From: an uncultured Prevotella sp. | GTDB lineage: Bacteria; Bacteroidota; Bacteroidia; Bacteroidales; Bacteroidaceae | Direction: 5' to 3' | DNA: 64,000 nucleotides | NCBI GenBank assembly: GCA_905233425.1 | Contig: CAJOEC010000026.1 | Span: 7,310-71,309 of the forward strand | Part shown: piece by piece, positions 47,978-58,077 of the stretch | Layout: every line of letters starts with the position of its first letter | How positions within the stretch are numbered: position 1 is the first letter of the stretch | Translations under genes and position numbers: made by a program | The notes under the pieces: generated by a model | The model's input: the letters and a program-made list of their open reading frames with translations, nothing else | Told to the model about the DNA's origin: nothing | Database searches by the model: none

Positions 47978-50698
47978 ATGAAATATACTCTACTAACAGT
48001 GCTACTGTCATTGCTCATCCCATTTGCAGCCGTGGCAAAAGAGGCCTATGCCGTATATTATAACGGTACGCTGACGTTCTACTACGACAATCAGAAAAGT
48101 TCACGAACAGGAACCAAGTATTCATTGAACACGGGAACAAATGCCCCGGGATGGTACACCGACCATCGAAAGGACATCAAAAAGGCTGTCTTTAACTCAT
48201 CGTTTGCAGATGCAAGACCAACAAGCACGTACAGATGGTTCGCTGTCAAGGATTATCCCGAGAATTCAGGCCTCACAAATATCACAGGATTACAGTATTT
48301 GAATACAAGTTCGGTGACCACAATGAAGTATATGTTCTATCGTTGCGAAAAGCTAACGAGTCTTGATGTAAGCAAATTCAATACGAGCAATGTTACAGAT
48401 ATGAATTGTATGTTCGATTATTGCATAAAGCTAACGAGTCTTGACGTGAGTAATTATAACACAAGCAAGGTTACGGATATGGGCAACATGTTTTCCGATT
48501 GTAGCGGTTTGACAAGCCTCAACGTTGGTAACTTCGATACAAGCAAGGTCACGTATATGGGCAGTATGTTCTATAATTGCAAAAAACTAACCACTCTTAA
48601 TGTGCGTAATTTTAACACAAGCAAAGTAACGAGCATGCGTTATATGTTCTATCGCTGCGATATAATCACCACTCTTAATGTTAGCAATTTTGACACAAGC
48701 CATGTAACGGATATGAGTGATATGTTCTTTGGCTGCAGAAGTCTGACAAGCCTTGACGTGAGCAACTTCGACACAAGCAAAGTTACGAATATGAGTGGTA
48801 TGTTCTTTGGTTGCAGCAGTCTGACAAGTCTTAATACAAGCAAATTCAATACAGGTAACGTTACTGACATGAAACAAATGTTCGAGGATTGCAATGCTCT
48901 GACAAGCATTGACGTCAGCAACTTCGACACAAGCAAAGTCACGGACATGGGCAGTATGTTCCGTCTTTGCAGCGGTCTAAGAAGCCTTGACGTTAGCAAC
49001 TTCAACACAAGTAAAGTTACGGAGATGAGTGGCATTTTCCAAGGTTGCAGTGGTCTGACAAGCCTTGACGTTAGCAACTTCGACACAAGTAATGTGACGA
49101 GGATGGTTTATATGTTCTTAAGCTGTAGCGGTCTGACAAGCCTTGACGTAAGCCATTTCAACACGAGCAAAGTCACGGATATGAACGGTATGTTCTGTGG
49201 TTGTAGTGGTCTTTCAAGCATAGACGTGCCCCATTTTAATACAAGTAAGGTTACGAGTATGACCAGAATGTTCGATGGCTGCAACGGTTTGACAAACCTT
49301 GACGTTAGCCATTTTGACACAAGCAATGTTACGGGTATGGACAGAATGTTCGAGGGCTGCAGCGGTCTGACAAGCCTTGACGTGAGCAACTTCAACACAA
49401 GCAAGGTTTCGAGTATGTACTCCATGTACTCCATGTTCTGTGGTTGCAGCGGTTTAACAAGCCTTGACGTGAGCAACTTCAACACAAGCAATGTAACGAA
49501 TATGGGTTATATGTTCTGTGGCTGCAGCGGTCTGACAAGCCTTGACGTTAGCAACTTCGACACAAGCAAGGTTACGGATATGAAAGGTATGTTCTTTGGT
49601 TGCAGCGGTCTGTCAAGCCTTGACTTAAGTAGTTTTAACACAAGCAATGTTACCTATATGAATGAAAGAGGTCATGATGGGAATAATTTTGAAGAAGCTA
49701 ATGGCATATTTGAAGGCTGCATAAATCTTAAAACAATCTATGCAGGGGAAGGTTGGAATACAGATAAAGTCACATATTCGAAAGTAATGTTCGCCAACTG
49801 TCCCAACCTCGTTGGTGGTAAAGGCACGAGATATGATGAAAACCACGTGGATGCAGCCTACGCCCACATTGACGGTGGCCCAAGCAATCCTGGTTATTTG
49901 ACAGATGTAAAAGACAAGAAAGTGAGTAATGAAGTGGATCTCCAAGATCTCCTGGATGGAATTGATGAAGGAAGTGGAACGGAGGAACATCCATTCATTG
50001 TGCCCGTTGCCAGCAGTGGGATGACTGTGGGAGGTAATGTGGATATAGACAAAGAGGTGCATCTTCTCTTCAATGGCGGCACTGGAGAACCATTATGCAT
50101 AGATTTCCATGGTGGTATCATTAGCGTCAACAACAAGAACAGCTCTCTATCATTCAACAATGTAATAATGACAACGGCAACAGCTAACTGTGGCGGCATC
50201 GTCAATGGTGGCAAGCTGCTGCTGACGGGCTGCACGGTGGCCGACGGACTGATTACGAACAGCGGCAGCGTCTTTATCGACGGCGTGACGGCAGTCAGCG
50301 GGATGACGAACAGACTTGGCGGACGCATATACATTACCAGTCCGATGACTAAGACTGTTAGCATCAGCATTTCCGAAAACGATATAGAGACGGGCATACC
50401 CATCATCACTGGAGGAAACGACTACACACTCACCGCAGAGGATGCCACCCACATCAGCATCGCCCTGCCAGCCGCATACGAATGGAAATACGATGCGTCC
50501 AAACAAGCTATCGTCATCATCAAGAAAGGCGACTCCAACGATGACAATACGATTGATGTGGCCGACATCGCCACTATCATCAGCTACATGGCAGGTGACA
50601 CAAAAGCTCTCGACCTGAAGAGCGTTGATGTGAACGGCGACGGTGTGGTAGATGTTGCGGATATTGCGTCCGTCATCAGCATCATGGCAGGAAAATGA
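47978..50698 (+). CDS. BspA-type surface protein with 19 repeats of 26 residues and EF-hand/dockerin-like end
   Basis: 906 residues from MKYTLLTVLLSLL at 47978, with a signal peptide ending VAKE or so. Residues about 80-590 are 19 leucine-rich repeats of 26 residues with consensus LTSLDVSNFNTSKVTDM then x2-MF-x2-CSG (the DUF285 / 26-residue surface repeat). One repeat has gained YSM by a 9-base duplication (49416-49436). A small beta-helix-like region follows. The end has two calcium-loop motifs (GDSNDDNTIDVADIA and DVNGDGVVDVADIA) as in dockerin-type ends. Probably an adhesin. The next gene starts 37 bases on. Confidence 0.9.
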   Translation: MKYTLLTVLLSLLIPFAAVAKEAYAVYYNGTLTFYYDNQKSSRTGTKYSLNTGTNAPGWYTDHRKDIKKAVFNSSFADARPTSTYRWFAVKDYPENSGLTNITGLQYLNTSSVTTMKYMFYRCEKLTSLDVSKFNTSNVTDMNCMFDYCIKLTSLDVSNYNTSKVTDMGNMFSDCSGLTSLNVGNFDTSKVTYMGSMFYNCKKLTTLNVRNFNTSKVTSMRYMFYRCDIITTLNVSNFDTSHVTDMSDMFFGCRSLTSLDVSNFDTSKVTNMSGMFFGCSSLTSLNTSKFNTGNVTDMKQMFEDCNALTSIDVSNFDTSKVTDMGSMFRLCSGLRSLDVSNFNTSKVTEMSGIFQGCSGLTSLDVSNFDTSNVTRMVYMFLSCSGLTSLDVSHFNTSKVTDMNGMFCGCSGLSSIDVPHFNTSKVTSMTRMFDGCNGLTNLDVSHFDTSNVTGMDRMFEGCSGLTSLDVSNFNTSKVSSMYSMYSMFCGCSGLTSLDVSNFNTSNVTNMGYMFCGCSGLTSLDVSNFDTSKVTDMKGMFFGCSGLSSLDLSSFNTSNVTYMNERGHDGNNFEEANGIFEGCINLKTIYAGEGWNTDKVTYSKVMFANCPNLVGGKGTRYDENHVDAAYAHIDGGPSNPGYLTDVKDKKVSNEVDLQDLLDGIDEGSGTEEHPFIVPVASSGMTVGGNVDIDKEVHLLFNGGTGEPLCIDFHGGIISVNNKNSSLSFNNVIMTTATANCGGIVNGGKLLLTGCTVADGLITNSGSVFIDGVTAVSGMTNRLGGRIYITSPMTKTVSISISENDIETGIPIITGGNDYTLTAEDATHISIALPAAYEWKYDASKQAIVIIKKGDSNDDNTIDVADIATIISYMAGDTKALDLKSVDVNGDGVVDVADIASVISIMAGK

Positions 50699-50735
50699 GA
50701 TTCCCTTTTTTATTAATCATTTAAATTTTAGTACT

Positions 50736-53700
50736 ATGAAACAATTAACATTCAAAAACAGGTTGCGCTTTTTGGCCATTATGGTATTGCTGACAGCAAT
50801 GCAAACCGCGAGCGCACAGGGACAGAAAGATTTGCAACAGCTGCTCGACGAGATCCCAGTTAACCTCACCCGTGCTGAGAGTGACATTACGGAAATTGAC
50901 ATTTCCAGCTTCACGGAGCCGTACACGACTACACTTTATGTGCGAAATCAAAGTGTGCGCTTTGTAAACGGAACCATCACTCAGGCTGCTTCATTTAGTG
51001 GCCCGCTGATACAGATACAAAACGGTTATACTTTGGAACTGGCAGGCACGGCTACATTAGCTGGAAACAATCTGAAGTCTGACAAGCCACTTGTTGATGT
51101 AGCGGATGGATTGTTTAGGACTTATGGTAATATAATAAACATTTATGGAGGTGTCAACCCTACGCCAAATACTGATATGAATACAGCTGTGGAGCTGTCT
51201 GGCAGCAAATCCCAATATAGTCAGTCAATTGATCCGGCTCAACCATCAGGTCAGATCCAGGGACGAATTGAGAACAATAAAGGTGGCGGCATAAGCTTGA
51301 ATGGAGGAATGGTAGGACGTGTTTCTACATCAAAAGGATTTAGTCTTAGTAACACAATTATCCAAGCCAATGTATATTTCTATAGTCAAGATATAAGTAT
51401 TACACTTACCTCCCCATTAATTAGCCCATTATATCTTAGTAACTATGCTAAAGACCAGATGGTGATAAACGGAATTGTGTCCTATCCAGGTATCAACTAC
51501 CATGTCACTGCTGACGATATGGAAAAAGTTGTGTTGGGGAACAACACCAATAATTATGTATTGGAGCTTGTTGACTACATTAATTTAAATAATGGTTTAC
51601 AACAAGATATTGGTGGAGCAATCTATGTCCGTGAAGCTGCCCCTTCAATAAACCCAAATAATATCACCAATGAGGATGACCTTCAGAAAATCCTTGACCA
51701 GATAGCAGCGCAGAAGCCTACCGAGCCTGTTGAGGTGAAAATTGCGGATGCCGGCATTGTGCTCACTAAAAGCATCTGGGCGGGAGAAAACTGTAAGGCA
51801 ACCATTACTGGTGGTCCTATTTCAGTAAAGCAGGGTTTCGATAACGTCTTGTTCTATGTTGCTTATGATGCATACCTTGGCTTCAGCAATATCAGTTTCG
51901 ATTTCAGAAACGCGCAATTACTTTCGTCATGCTTTTGGGTATATGGTGAGCTTGAGATGGCTGAAAGTGTGGAATATAAGAATATTTCCAGCGACATAAT
52001 CAAAACGCACAGCAATAGCTATGGATTCTATGTCAATGACAGAGGACATGTGATTCTGCATGGAGGCAACATTCCTGCTATCAACGGAAATGTCGCTCAT
52101 AATATGGGCAATATAGAAATGCGAGGAGATCTTTTCAAATATGGGGCCGGCATATATAATTATCGTAACCCGAATAATATGTCATTTGTAATTATGGGAA
52201 AGATCCACCTTCTATCAAGTATCCCCGAAACAACCCAATGGACTATCAATGGCAACTGGGATATATATCCACTGGAGACACCCTTCATAGAAGGCTCCGA
52301 CGGCTATACCCTGCAGGCCTCCGACTACTGGCAGATGCGATTCACGGGCCTACCCACCGCAGAGTGTGACGGCCGGACACAGTACTTCGATGGCTCCACA
52401 AACAGCATAAAGCTGAAGGAATACAACAGCCTACAGTGCCTGCTCGACGGTGGAGGCAGCGAGGTGGACGTGCCATGCACGGGTGTGGATGCCGGCCAGG
52501 ACGTAAACGTTGACCTTCAGACGCTGCTCGATGGCGGCGGCTGCGACAACTCTGAGACTGAACCGCCAGTGATATGGCTGCCGGGTGGATGCGTGTTCTT
52601 CCCGTGGCGTGATGTCGCCGATCCTACCATCGTCAGGGATGTGACTTTCGACTCGTACAGTTCAGGTCACCGCGTGTATATCCGCCGCAGAGTCACTTAT
52701 GAACGAAACGTGCGTGCCCGCAACTTCATCGTGTTCATCATTGTTGAGAGGGGAGGCTACCTCATCTGGCGGAACGCCTGGACGGAGAATGTGCTCTACC
52801 CGATATACAACGACGGTGGCACCGTGGATATAGTGGGCGGCAAACTCACCGGCACGAGCTACAACCTTAACAGCGGTATCTTTAACATTTGGGGCACTAC
52901 GAATGTGAATATCATCGACAACAATGCCACGCTCACTCTTGGCGGCGGCGTGACGGTGAGCGAGATAAAGCAGGGCCCGCTGGGAATATTAATCCTGGCG
53001 AGCAAGCTGGCCAGCCGTTGGGTAATAGACCTCACCAGGCATAGGGCCAATGAGTATGTTGACGGCCAAATAATAGTGAAGGGTAGCAGCGACTACAGGC
53101 TCACAGCTGCCGACATGGCACTGATGGATTTCAGGCTGCCCACGGGCTGCAGCGTCACGCTCGACACCAGCCGCAACGCCATCGTGCTACATGTACCGAC
53201 ATTCCCCAAGGGCGACGTGAACTTAGACATGGCGGTAGATGTGGCCGACATCGCCACCGTCATAAGTGTGATGGCAGGGGCTGAAACGGGGTCTGTAGTT
53301 GCCGACGTGAACGGCGACGGCGCAGTGGACGTGGCCGACATTGCCACCATCATCAGCATCATGGCCGGAGGCGGCAGCGACACTACCGACCCCAGGGCCG
53401 TGAACCTGGGCCTGCCCAGCGGTACGCTATGGGCAAGCATGAACGTCGGGGCCAACTCGGCAGAAGATTTCGGCAGCTATTTCGCATGGGGTGAAACCAC
53501 AGTGAGCAGCTACTACGGATGGAACAGCTACAAGTGGTCGGGCAGCACCCAGACAAGCATGACAAAATACTGCACCTCTGCGACCTACGGCACTGTTGAC
53601 GGCAAGACGCAGCTCGACCTCGACGACGATGCTGCCCATGCAGCATGGGGCGGAGACTGGCATACGCCCACTATTGGGGATATTGAGGAGCTGATCAACA

Positions 53701-54908
53701 ATACCACCAACGAGTGGGTTACGATAAACGGTGCCACGGGATGCAGGTTCAAAAGCAAGACCAACGGAAACAGTATCTTCCTGCCTGCCGCCGGCTATTA
53801 CATCGGCTCAAGCCTGGGCAATGTCGGTCTCATGGGCTGCTACTGGTCATCGACACTTCAGGAGAATGAGCAGTATGCGGCCAAGATACTCTACGTGGCT
53901 TCTGGCACTGCTGCCTCAGACTACAATTTCTACCGCTATGTGGGCCAGCCCGTGCGCCCAGTCTGCAAGAATGGGAACAGCGGTGGCGATGACTACAGCA
54001 AGTACGACAACGTGATACACCCCGAGACCCCATTCAAGCACAGCGACGGCGAAATGCCTTGCATCAGCGTGGACCAGATAACGGCCACGGTGGATGCCAA
54101 CGGAGAGGCCCTGCCCGGAGGAGCCAACATCATAGCAGTGACTACAAGCGTGCAGATAGAATACCTATACATCGCTGTCAGCGACCAGCAGGGCTACTAC
54201 ATAAAAGCTGTTGACTCGCCCGAGGTACGCGACGGCAAGTACGTGTACCGCGTGCCGCTGCTGTTCCCGCAGACGTGGGACTATGGAGTGGTGGTGACCG
54301 TCAGCGGACGCACCAAGGACGGACTCGCCTTTGCCTGCAAGGAGCTGCATATAGGCTACCACAAGGCCGGCACAGGAGCACTGCAGGTGAGCCTCACCTT
54401 CGAGAACGAGAAGGACGTTGACCTACACCTCTATACCCCGAGCGGCAAGCACTATTACTGGAACAACAAGGGTGGCAACATGACCGACAGCAACGGCAAC
54501 ACGGTGTACGCCGGACTGGACATGGACTCAAACGCACTATGCAATATTGACGGGAAGAACAATGAGAACATCACCCTGCCCGAAGAGATGCTTGAGGAGG
54601 GTACTTACCGTGTGGTGGTAAATATGTTCAAAAACTGCGACGCGAGCGTGGCTACGGGCTGGACTTGCGTGGCCTACCGTGGTGGCCAGCTGATAAGCAA
54701 CCAACTCAGCCAATATGGCAACCCGGCCTCCGGCGTGTACCCTGTTGGACAGGCCAGAGGCGACATGACCGAGGTGATGAGGTTCACGGTGGAGAAATCG
54801 TCACTGTCACGTGCGGCAAAGCGCAAGGAGTACACCTTCACGCCCGTGCCTCTTGACGAGAAAGCCATTATGAAGCTTGAAGAGGAGAAGGCCCGAATTG
54901 GTGAATGA
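50736..54908 (+). CDS. Large multidomain surface protein (beta-helix, dockerin-like, FISUMP, DUF2135-like)
   Basis: 1390 residues from MKQLTFKNRL at 50736; signal peptide ending SASAQ. Parts in order: long beta-helix-type half (about 25-810); two calcium loops (GDVNLDMAVDVADIA, DVNGDGAVDVADIA; about 830-880); a FISUMP-type domain (about 890-1085: VNLGLPSGTLWASMNVGA, YFAWGE, WGGDWHTPT, FLPAAGY, GCYWSST, PVRPVCK); and a final DUF2135-like domain (DVDLHLYTPSG, EEGTYRVVVNMFKNC). The calcium loops are normally at the very end of proteins, as in the gene before; here they are internal, which suggests a fusion of two genes. Confidence 0.85.
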   Translation: MKQLTFKNRLRFLAIMVLLTAMQTASAQGQKDLQQLLDEIPVNLTRAESDITEIDISSFTEPYTTTLYVRNQSVRFVNGTITQAASFSGPLIQIQNGYTLELAGTATLAGNNLKSDKPLVDVADGLFRTYGNIINIYGGVNPTPNTDMNTAVELSGSKSQYSQSIDPAQPSGQIQGRIENNKGGGISLNGGMVGRVSTSKGFSLSNTIIQANVYFYSQDISITLTSPLISPLYLSNYAKDQMVINGIVSYPGINYHVTADDMEKVVLGNNTNNYVLELVDYINLNNGLQQDIGGAIYVREAAPSINPNNITNEDDLQKILDQIAAQKPTEPVEVKIADAGIVLTKSIWAGENCKATITGGPISVKQGFDNVLFYVAYDAYLGFSNISFDFRNAQLLSSCFWVYGELEMAESVEYKNISSDIIKTHSNSYGFYVNDRGHVILHGGNIPAINGNVAHNMGNIEMRGDLFKYGAGIYNYRNPNNMSFVIMGKIHLLSSIPETTQWTINGNWDIYPLETPFIEGSDGYTLQASDYWQMRFTGLPTAECDGRTQYFDGSTNSIKLKEYNSLQCLLDGGGSEVDVPCTGVDAGQDVNVDLQTLLDGGGCDNSETEPPVIWLPGGCVFFPWRDVADPTIVRDVTFDSYSSGHRVYIRRRVTYERNVRARNFIVFIIVERGGYLIWRNAWTENVLYPIYNDGGTVDIVGGKLTGTSYNLNSGIFNIWGTTNVNIIDNNATLTLGGGVTVSEIKQGPLGILILASKLASRWVIDLTRHRANEYVDGQIIVKGSSDYRLTAADMALMDFRLPTGCSVTLDTSRNAIVLHVPTFPKGDVNLDMAVDVADIATVISVMAGAETGSVVADVNGDGAVDVADIATIISIMAGGGSDTTDPRAVNLGLPSGTLWASMNVGANSAEDFGSYFAWGETTVSSYYGWNSYKWSGSTQTSMTKYCTSATYGTVDGKTQLDLDDDAAHAAWGGDWHTPTIGDIEELINNTTNEWVTINGATGCRFKSKTNGNSIFLPAAGYYIGSSLGNVGLMGCYWSSTLQENEQYAAKILYVASGTAASDYNFYRYVGQPVRPVCKNGNSGGDDYSKYDNVIHPETPFKHSDGEMPCISVDQITATVDANGEALPGGANIIAVTTSVQIEYLYIAVSDQQGYYIKAVDSPEVRDGKYVYRVPLLFPQTWDYGVVVTVSGRTKDGLAFACKELHIGYHKAGTGALQVSLTFENEKDVDLHLYTPSGKHYYWNNKGGNMTDSNGNTVYAGLDMDSNALCNIDGKNNENITLPEEMLEEGTYRVVVNMFKNCDASVATGWTCVAYRGGQLISNQLSQYGNPASGVYPVGQARGDMTEVMRFTVEKSSLSRAAKRKEYTFTPVPLDEKAIMKLEEEKARIGE

Positions 54909-54951
54909 CTCCATCGAAGGATTATAGTCGAACATCAAAAGGTAAAACAAA

Positions 54952-54997
54952 GTTTATCGGAACCGCTCGTTTTTCGTGCGATTCCGATAACTTTTTT
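54952..54997 (+). terminator. Terminator after the two surface proteins
   Basis: ttatcggaa and ttccgataa arms with an inner cgc...gcg pairing, followed by six T. Confidence 0.88.
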
Positions 54998-55027
54998 ATT
55001 TGCTGCGTCGCGGCGAAGTGGCCCTGG

Positions 55028-55066
55028 CGGGCCATCGGGCTGGCACGGGGCCTGCCCCTACACCAG
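55028..55066. repeat. ggctggcacggggcctgccc repeat
   Basis: A further copy of the family at 4470-4500. More lie at 55407-55437 and 55499-55529, the last two joined to gatgccccaaggggcat-type palindromes. Confidence 0.8.
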
Positions 55067-55142
55067 ATGTCTATCAGAGTCCCTGCCGCAGGTCTCTGCG
55101 AACTCTCAGAAAATAGCCTCGCCACCTCTGCGTCCCTGTTGG

Positions 55143-55378
55143 TCACTTTATCCTGTCGGCAATGATTCCAGGGATGAAAAGGGTTCCCGCATGACTGAAA
55201 TTCGCGTCGATATTCGCTACATACTTGCGATCCATTCCCTCCTCAGTGGCGAAATTATTAAGGGCCGCAATGCTGACGGGGCGCTCGAAATGCTTGTACT
55301 TACACTCCACAGCAACCCTGCGCAGCGGGCCGTCGAGCACGAAGCGATATGGAGGCGATAAGTAATCTAATCAGATCT
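55143..55378 (-). pseudogene. Remnant of an AAA-family ATPase (C-terminal piece)
   Basis: About 76 residues in an open stretch without a proper start (the listed 65-residue frame begins with GTG). VAVECKYKHFERPVSIAALN and the ending HAGTLFIPGIIADRIK match the C-terminus of Bacteroidetes AAA ATPases of the DUF4143 type. The remaining 300 or so residues are missing; repeat arrays occupy the space where they should be. Confidence 0.65.
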
Positions 55379-55394
55379 CTCTCTCAATTTTGAG

Positions 55395-55680
55395 CGGAGC
55401 GACCTGTGTAGGGGCAGGCCCCGTGCCAGCCCGATGCCCCAAGGGGGCACAATGCCGGCCTCCTCGCGTCTCTCCCGAAATCGTCCCCGACTTTCCGGTG
55501 TAGGGGCAGGCCCTGTGCCAGCCCGATGCCCCAAAGGGGCATAATGTCGGCCTCCTCGCGTCTCTCCCGAAATCGTCTCCGACACGCTAAAAAGTTCGCA
55601 CCGGGCGGACTTCCAGTTCGCGCCGTGCGAACTCCCAGTCCGCGCCGGGCGAACTCCGAGTTCGCACGGCGCGAAAGCGG
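55395..55680. repeat. Cluster of three palindromic repeat families
   Basis: Two copies of gtaggggcaggccccgtgcc-type followed by ccccaaggggc hairpins and cctcgcgtctctcccgaaat (55441-55485 and 55531-55575 are direct duplicates), then gttcgcgccgtgcgaac palindromes at 55590-55676. No gene is seen. Confidence 0.85.
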
Positions 55681-55683
55681 TCA

Positions 55684-55857
55684 CCGCTCAATAGCCGGGT
55701 GGTGCGGAGCACCCCCGGATAGACAGATTGGGGTGGCATCGACCCTGAAGGGGTCGCCCGCTGTGCCATTGGGGCACTCTTTCAGAGTGCTTGCTATGGT
55801 CTTTATGCTGTCCGCAGGTCCTTCGGACACAGCGGTTATTGAGCGGAGACGCTTTCA
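55684..55857. repeat. Multi-hairpin element bounded by an inverted repeat
   Basis: The ends ccgctcaatagccg and cggttattgagcgg pair over 13 of 14 bases. Between them is a string of small hairpins: ggtgcggagcacc, accctgaaggggt, cactctttcagagtg and ccgcaggtccttcgg...gcgg. The whole is about 174 bp and would fold as a branched structure in either strand. It does not code for a protein that I can support. Confidence 0.7.
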
Positions 55858-55899
55858 GCGTCATTCGGCAGTTCCAATCGCAGCATACTTTTTGGGGCA

Positions 55900-56052
55900 C
55901 GTAGGGACGCGACGTGTCGCGTCCGAAACAGTCACAATACGGACGCGACACGTCACAAAGCGGGCGCGACACGTCACAAATACGGACGTGACACGTCACA
56001 AATACGGACGTGACACGTCACAAATACGGACGCGACACGTCGCGTCCCTACT
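55900..56052. repeat. Array of gacgcgacacgtcacaaata palindromes
   Basis: Six copies of a 20-bp unit; the outermost are the full ggacgcgacgtgtcgcgtcc form and the inner ones end in gtcacaaata. It overlaps the last bases of the flippase-like gene. Confidence 0.85.
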
Positions 56053-57064
56053 TTATTTTCATCAGGAGGATTCCGATGGCGATCCAGATGATTTCGCGGA
56101 CCCGGCAGATGATGCTGACGAAGATGCCGAGGGCCGCCGAAAGACCCATGGCGGCGATGGAGACGACAAAACCGCCCTCCTGCACACCAAGCTGCATGGG
56201 CAGGAAGCCGAGGAGGTTGGCCATGAGGGTGGTCAGCGAGAGGATGAGGATGCTGTGGAGGAAGGTGAGCGTGATGCCCGAGAAACCGCCACCACAGTCG
56301 ACACCGAAAAGAAGGAGCATGAAAAGAATCTCCAAGGCCTGGACGATACGGGCGAGATACTCCAAGGCGAGACTACTGTAGAAGGCGCGCTTGTCCTGTT
56401 GGTGCAGGGCGGCAATCTGCTCGTCCACATGGCGCAGTTTCTCGGCATGGCTCTCATGGAAGCGCGTGGCCCAGCCCCTTACCCCGGGAATATGTGACAG
56501 CCAGCCGAAGATGGTCACGGCAACGCCGTTCTTGTAGCCACGCGAGAGAACATAGAAAGCGGTGAGGCAGAAGACAATGATGGCGGCAAAGATCACACCG
56601 ATGACGGGCGTCATGGGCAGGTCGCCAATGGCGGCAAGGGCAAGGTAGAGGAAGATGGTGGAGAACCACAGCAGGAAATGGGCCAGGAAGTGCATCATGG
56701 CATAGAGGATGACCGACGACGTGGCACGCTCGGTGCCAATGTCCTTCGACAGCTCCATGATGCGGTAAGGCTCGCCACCGAGACCGCCCACAGGGGTGGC
56801 ATAGTTGAGGGCGTAGCCGGTGATGGTGAGGAGGTAGATGCGGAGGAAGGAGACTTTGCCCTTGATGATGCAGCGCCACGCCCAGGCGTTGATGGCATAT
56901 ATGACTATCCAGATGCCGATGATGGGTATGAGCCAGTAGCCGGCATGGCAGAGGTGCTGCCACAACTCGGCGAAGCTGATGTCGAAGGTGAAGAGCATGA
57001 TCACCACCGCCGCCACGCCGATGAAGAAGAACAGGTTGTTGAGCCGCTGTTTAGTCCAAGCCAC
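56048..57064 (-). CDS. Flippase-like membrane protein (lysylphosphatidylglycerol synthase TM family)
   Basis: 338 residues with about eight membrane helices. The family signature is visible: YALNYATPVGGLGGEPYRIM (about 88-107) and a late LLGFLPMQLGVQEGGFVV (about 285-302). The family includes the flippase half of MprF and many stand-alone proteins thought to move lipids. It lies directly after the CDP-alcohol phosphatidyltransferase (24 bases), which suggests that it handles that enzyme's lipid product (inference). The stop is inside a palindromic repeat. Confidence 0.85.
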   Translation of the reverse strand: MAWTKQRLNNLFFFIGVAAVVIMLFTFDISFAELWQHLCHAGYWLIPIIGIWIVIYAINAWAWRCIIKGKVSFLRIYLLTITGYALNYATPVGGLGGEPYRIMELSKDIGTERATSSVILYAMMHFLAHFLLWFSTIFLYLALAAIGDLPMTPVIGVIFAAIIVFCLTAFYVLSRGYKNGVAVTIFGWLSHIPGVRGWATRFHESHAEKLRHVDEQIAALHQQDKRAFYSSLALEYLARIVQALEILFMLLLFGVDCGGGFSGITLTFLHSILILSLTTLMANLLGFLPMQLGVQEGGFVVSIAAMGLSAALGIFVSIICRVREIIWIAIGILLMKIK

Positions 57065-57088
57065 TGGGAATAACGGATTTACGATTTG

Positions 57089-58069
57089 TTACAAAGAGTC
57101 GGCGATGCGCTTGCAGAACGCCTCGTGGCGACGGTTCACGTAGATGCGCAGGATTCCCATGCCGATAATCTCCCAGAGGAAGTTGATGGCGGGAACATCG
57201 AGGAGACAGAAGAGGAAGAGGAAGGTGGAGCGGAAATTGAACGTCAGCAGTCCGTTCCACGGCATGATGGCCAGCGAGTGGCGGTGGATCTCCTCGCGCA
57301 CATCGGCGGGGATGTTGTCCGTGCTTCCGTATTTCTCCTTCAGCTTTGCCATCAGGCGCTGGAACTGTGGCGTGGAGTGCTCCTGCTTGCGGGTGTAGTC
57401 GATGTACGACTTCTGGAAGGTACGCTCGTACCCCGGGGTCTCAGGGCCCATCTGGTCGTAAATCTCCTTCTGCTTCTTCGAGTTGTCCAGCTCGCTGCCC
57501 TTCTCACCCTTCAGGAAGAAGAGATGCACCTGTATGTAGTAGTCGGCCAGTCGCTGCTGTCCTGCTAATCCGTGGAGACCCGAAATGAGGGCGAGGACGA
57601 AGACCACGGCGGTGGCTATGAGAGCGTTCTGCTCGGTGTCGGCGATGCCAAGCCACGAGAACTCCAGGTCGTGGTGCCAATAGAAACGCCACACGAGGGC
57701 GCAGTAGATGGGGATGAACCACGCGAAGCCGGCCAAGCCGTCGAGGATGCGTCCCAAGCGGCTCTTCTTGCCCGTCATACGCGCCAGCTGTCCGTCGGTG
57801 CAGTCGAGGAGGTCGCCAATCATGAGCAGCACGATGGCTATGAGGTTCATCACAATGCCTACGGTTCCGGCATAATAAAAGCTGCCGCTGGCGAAGAATA
57901 CGCAGCTGGCAGCGCCAACTATCATCGAAAGGATGGTAACGGTGTTGGGGTGCACGTCGAACTTGGCGAAGAACACCGAGAGGTAGTAGCATGCCGGTCG
58001 GATGACGTGCAGGTCGAGCCAGTCCTCGGTCTCGGCCGATTTAAGCGTTTTGGCTATTTTCTCGTTCAT
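57089..58069 (-). CDS. CDP-alcohol phosphatidyltransferase family protein
   Basis: 326 residues, about six membrane helices plus a long soluble insert (about 170-245). The CDP-alcohol phosphotransferase motif D-x2-DG-x2-AR-x8-G-x3-D-x3-D is present as DCTDGQLARMTGKKSRLGRI followed by LDGLAG, so the last Asp of the motif is Gly. That Asp acts as base in studied members, so this protein may be inactive or use another residue. Substrate unknown. Preceded by a long gggagtgaag repeat. Confidence 0.85.
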   Translation of the reverse strand: MNEKIAKTLKSAETEDWLDLHVIRPACYYLSVFFAKFDVHPNTVTILSMIVGAASCVFFASGSFYYAGTVGIVMNLIAIVLLMIGDLLDCTDGQLARMTGKKSRLGRILDGLAGFAWFIPIYCALVWRFYWHHDLEFSWLGIADTEQNALIATAVVFVLALISGLHGLAGQQRLADYYIQVHLFFLKGEKGSELDNSKKQKEIYDQMGPETPGYERTFQKSYIDYTRKQEHSTPQFQRLMAKLKEKYGSTDNIPADVREEIHRHSLAIMPWNGLLTFNFRSTFLFLFCLLDVPAINFLWEIIGMGILRIYVNRRHEAFCKRIADSL

Positions 58070-58077
58070 ATTACTAA

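Noticed and set aside
55526..56497. 323-codon open frame on the plus strand
   Set aside because: It runs through palindromic repeats and then antisense to the flippase-like gene; no conserved motif.
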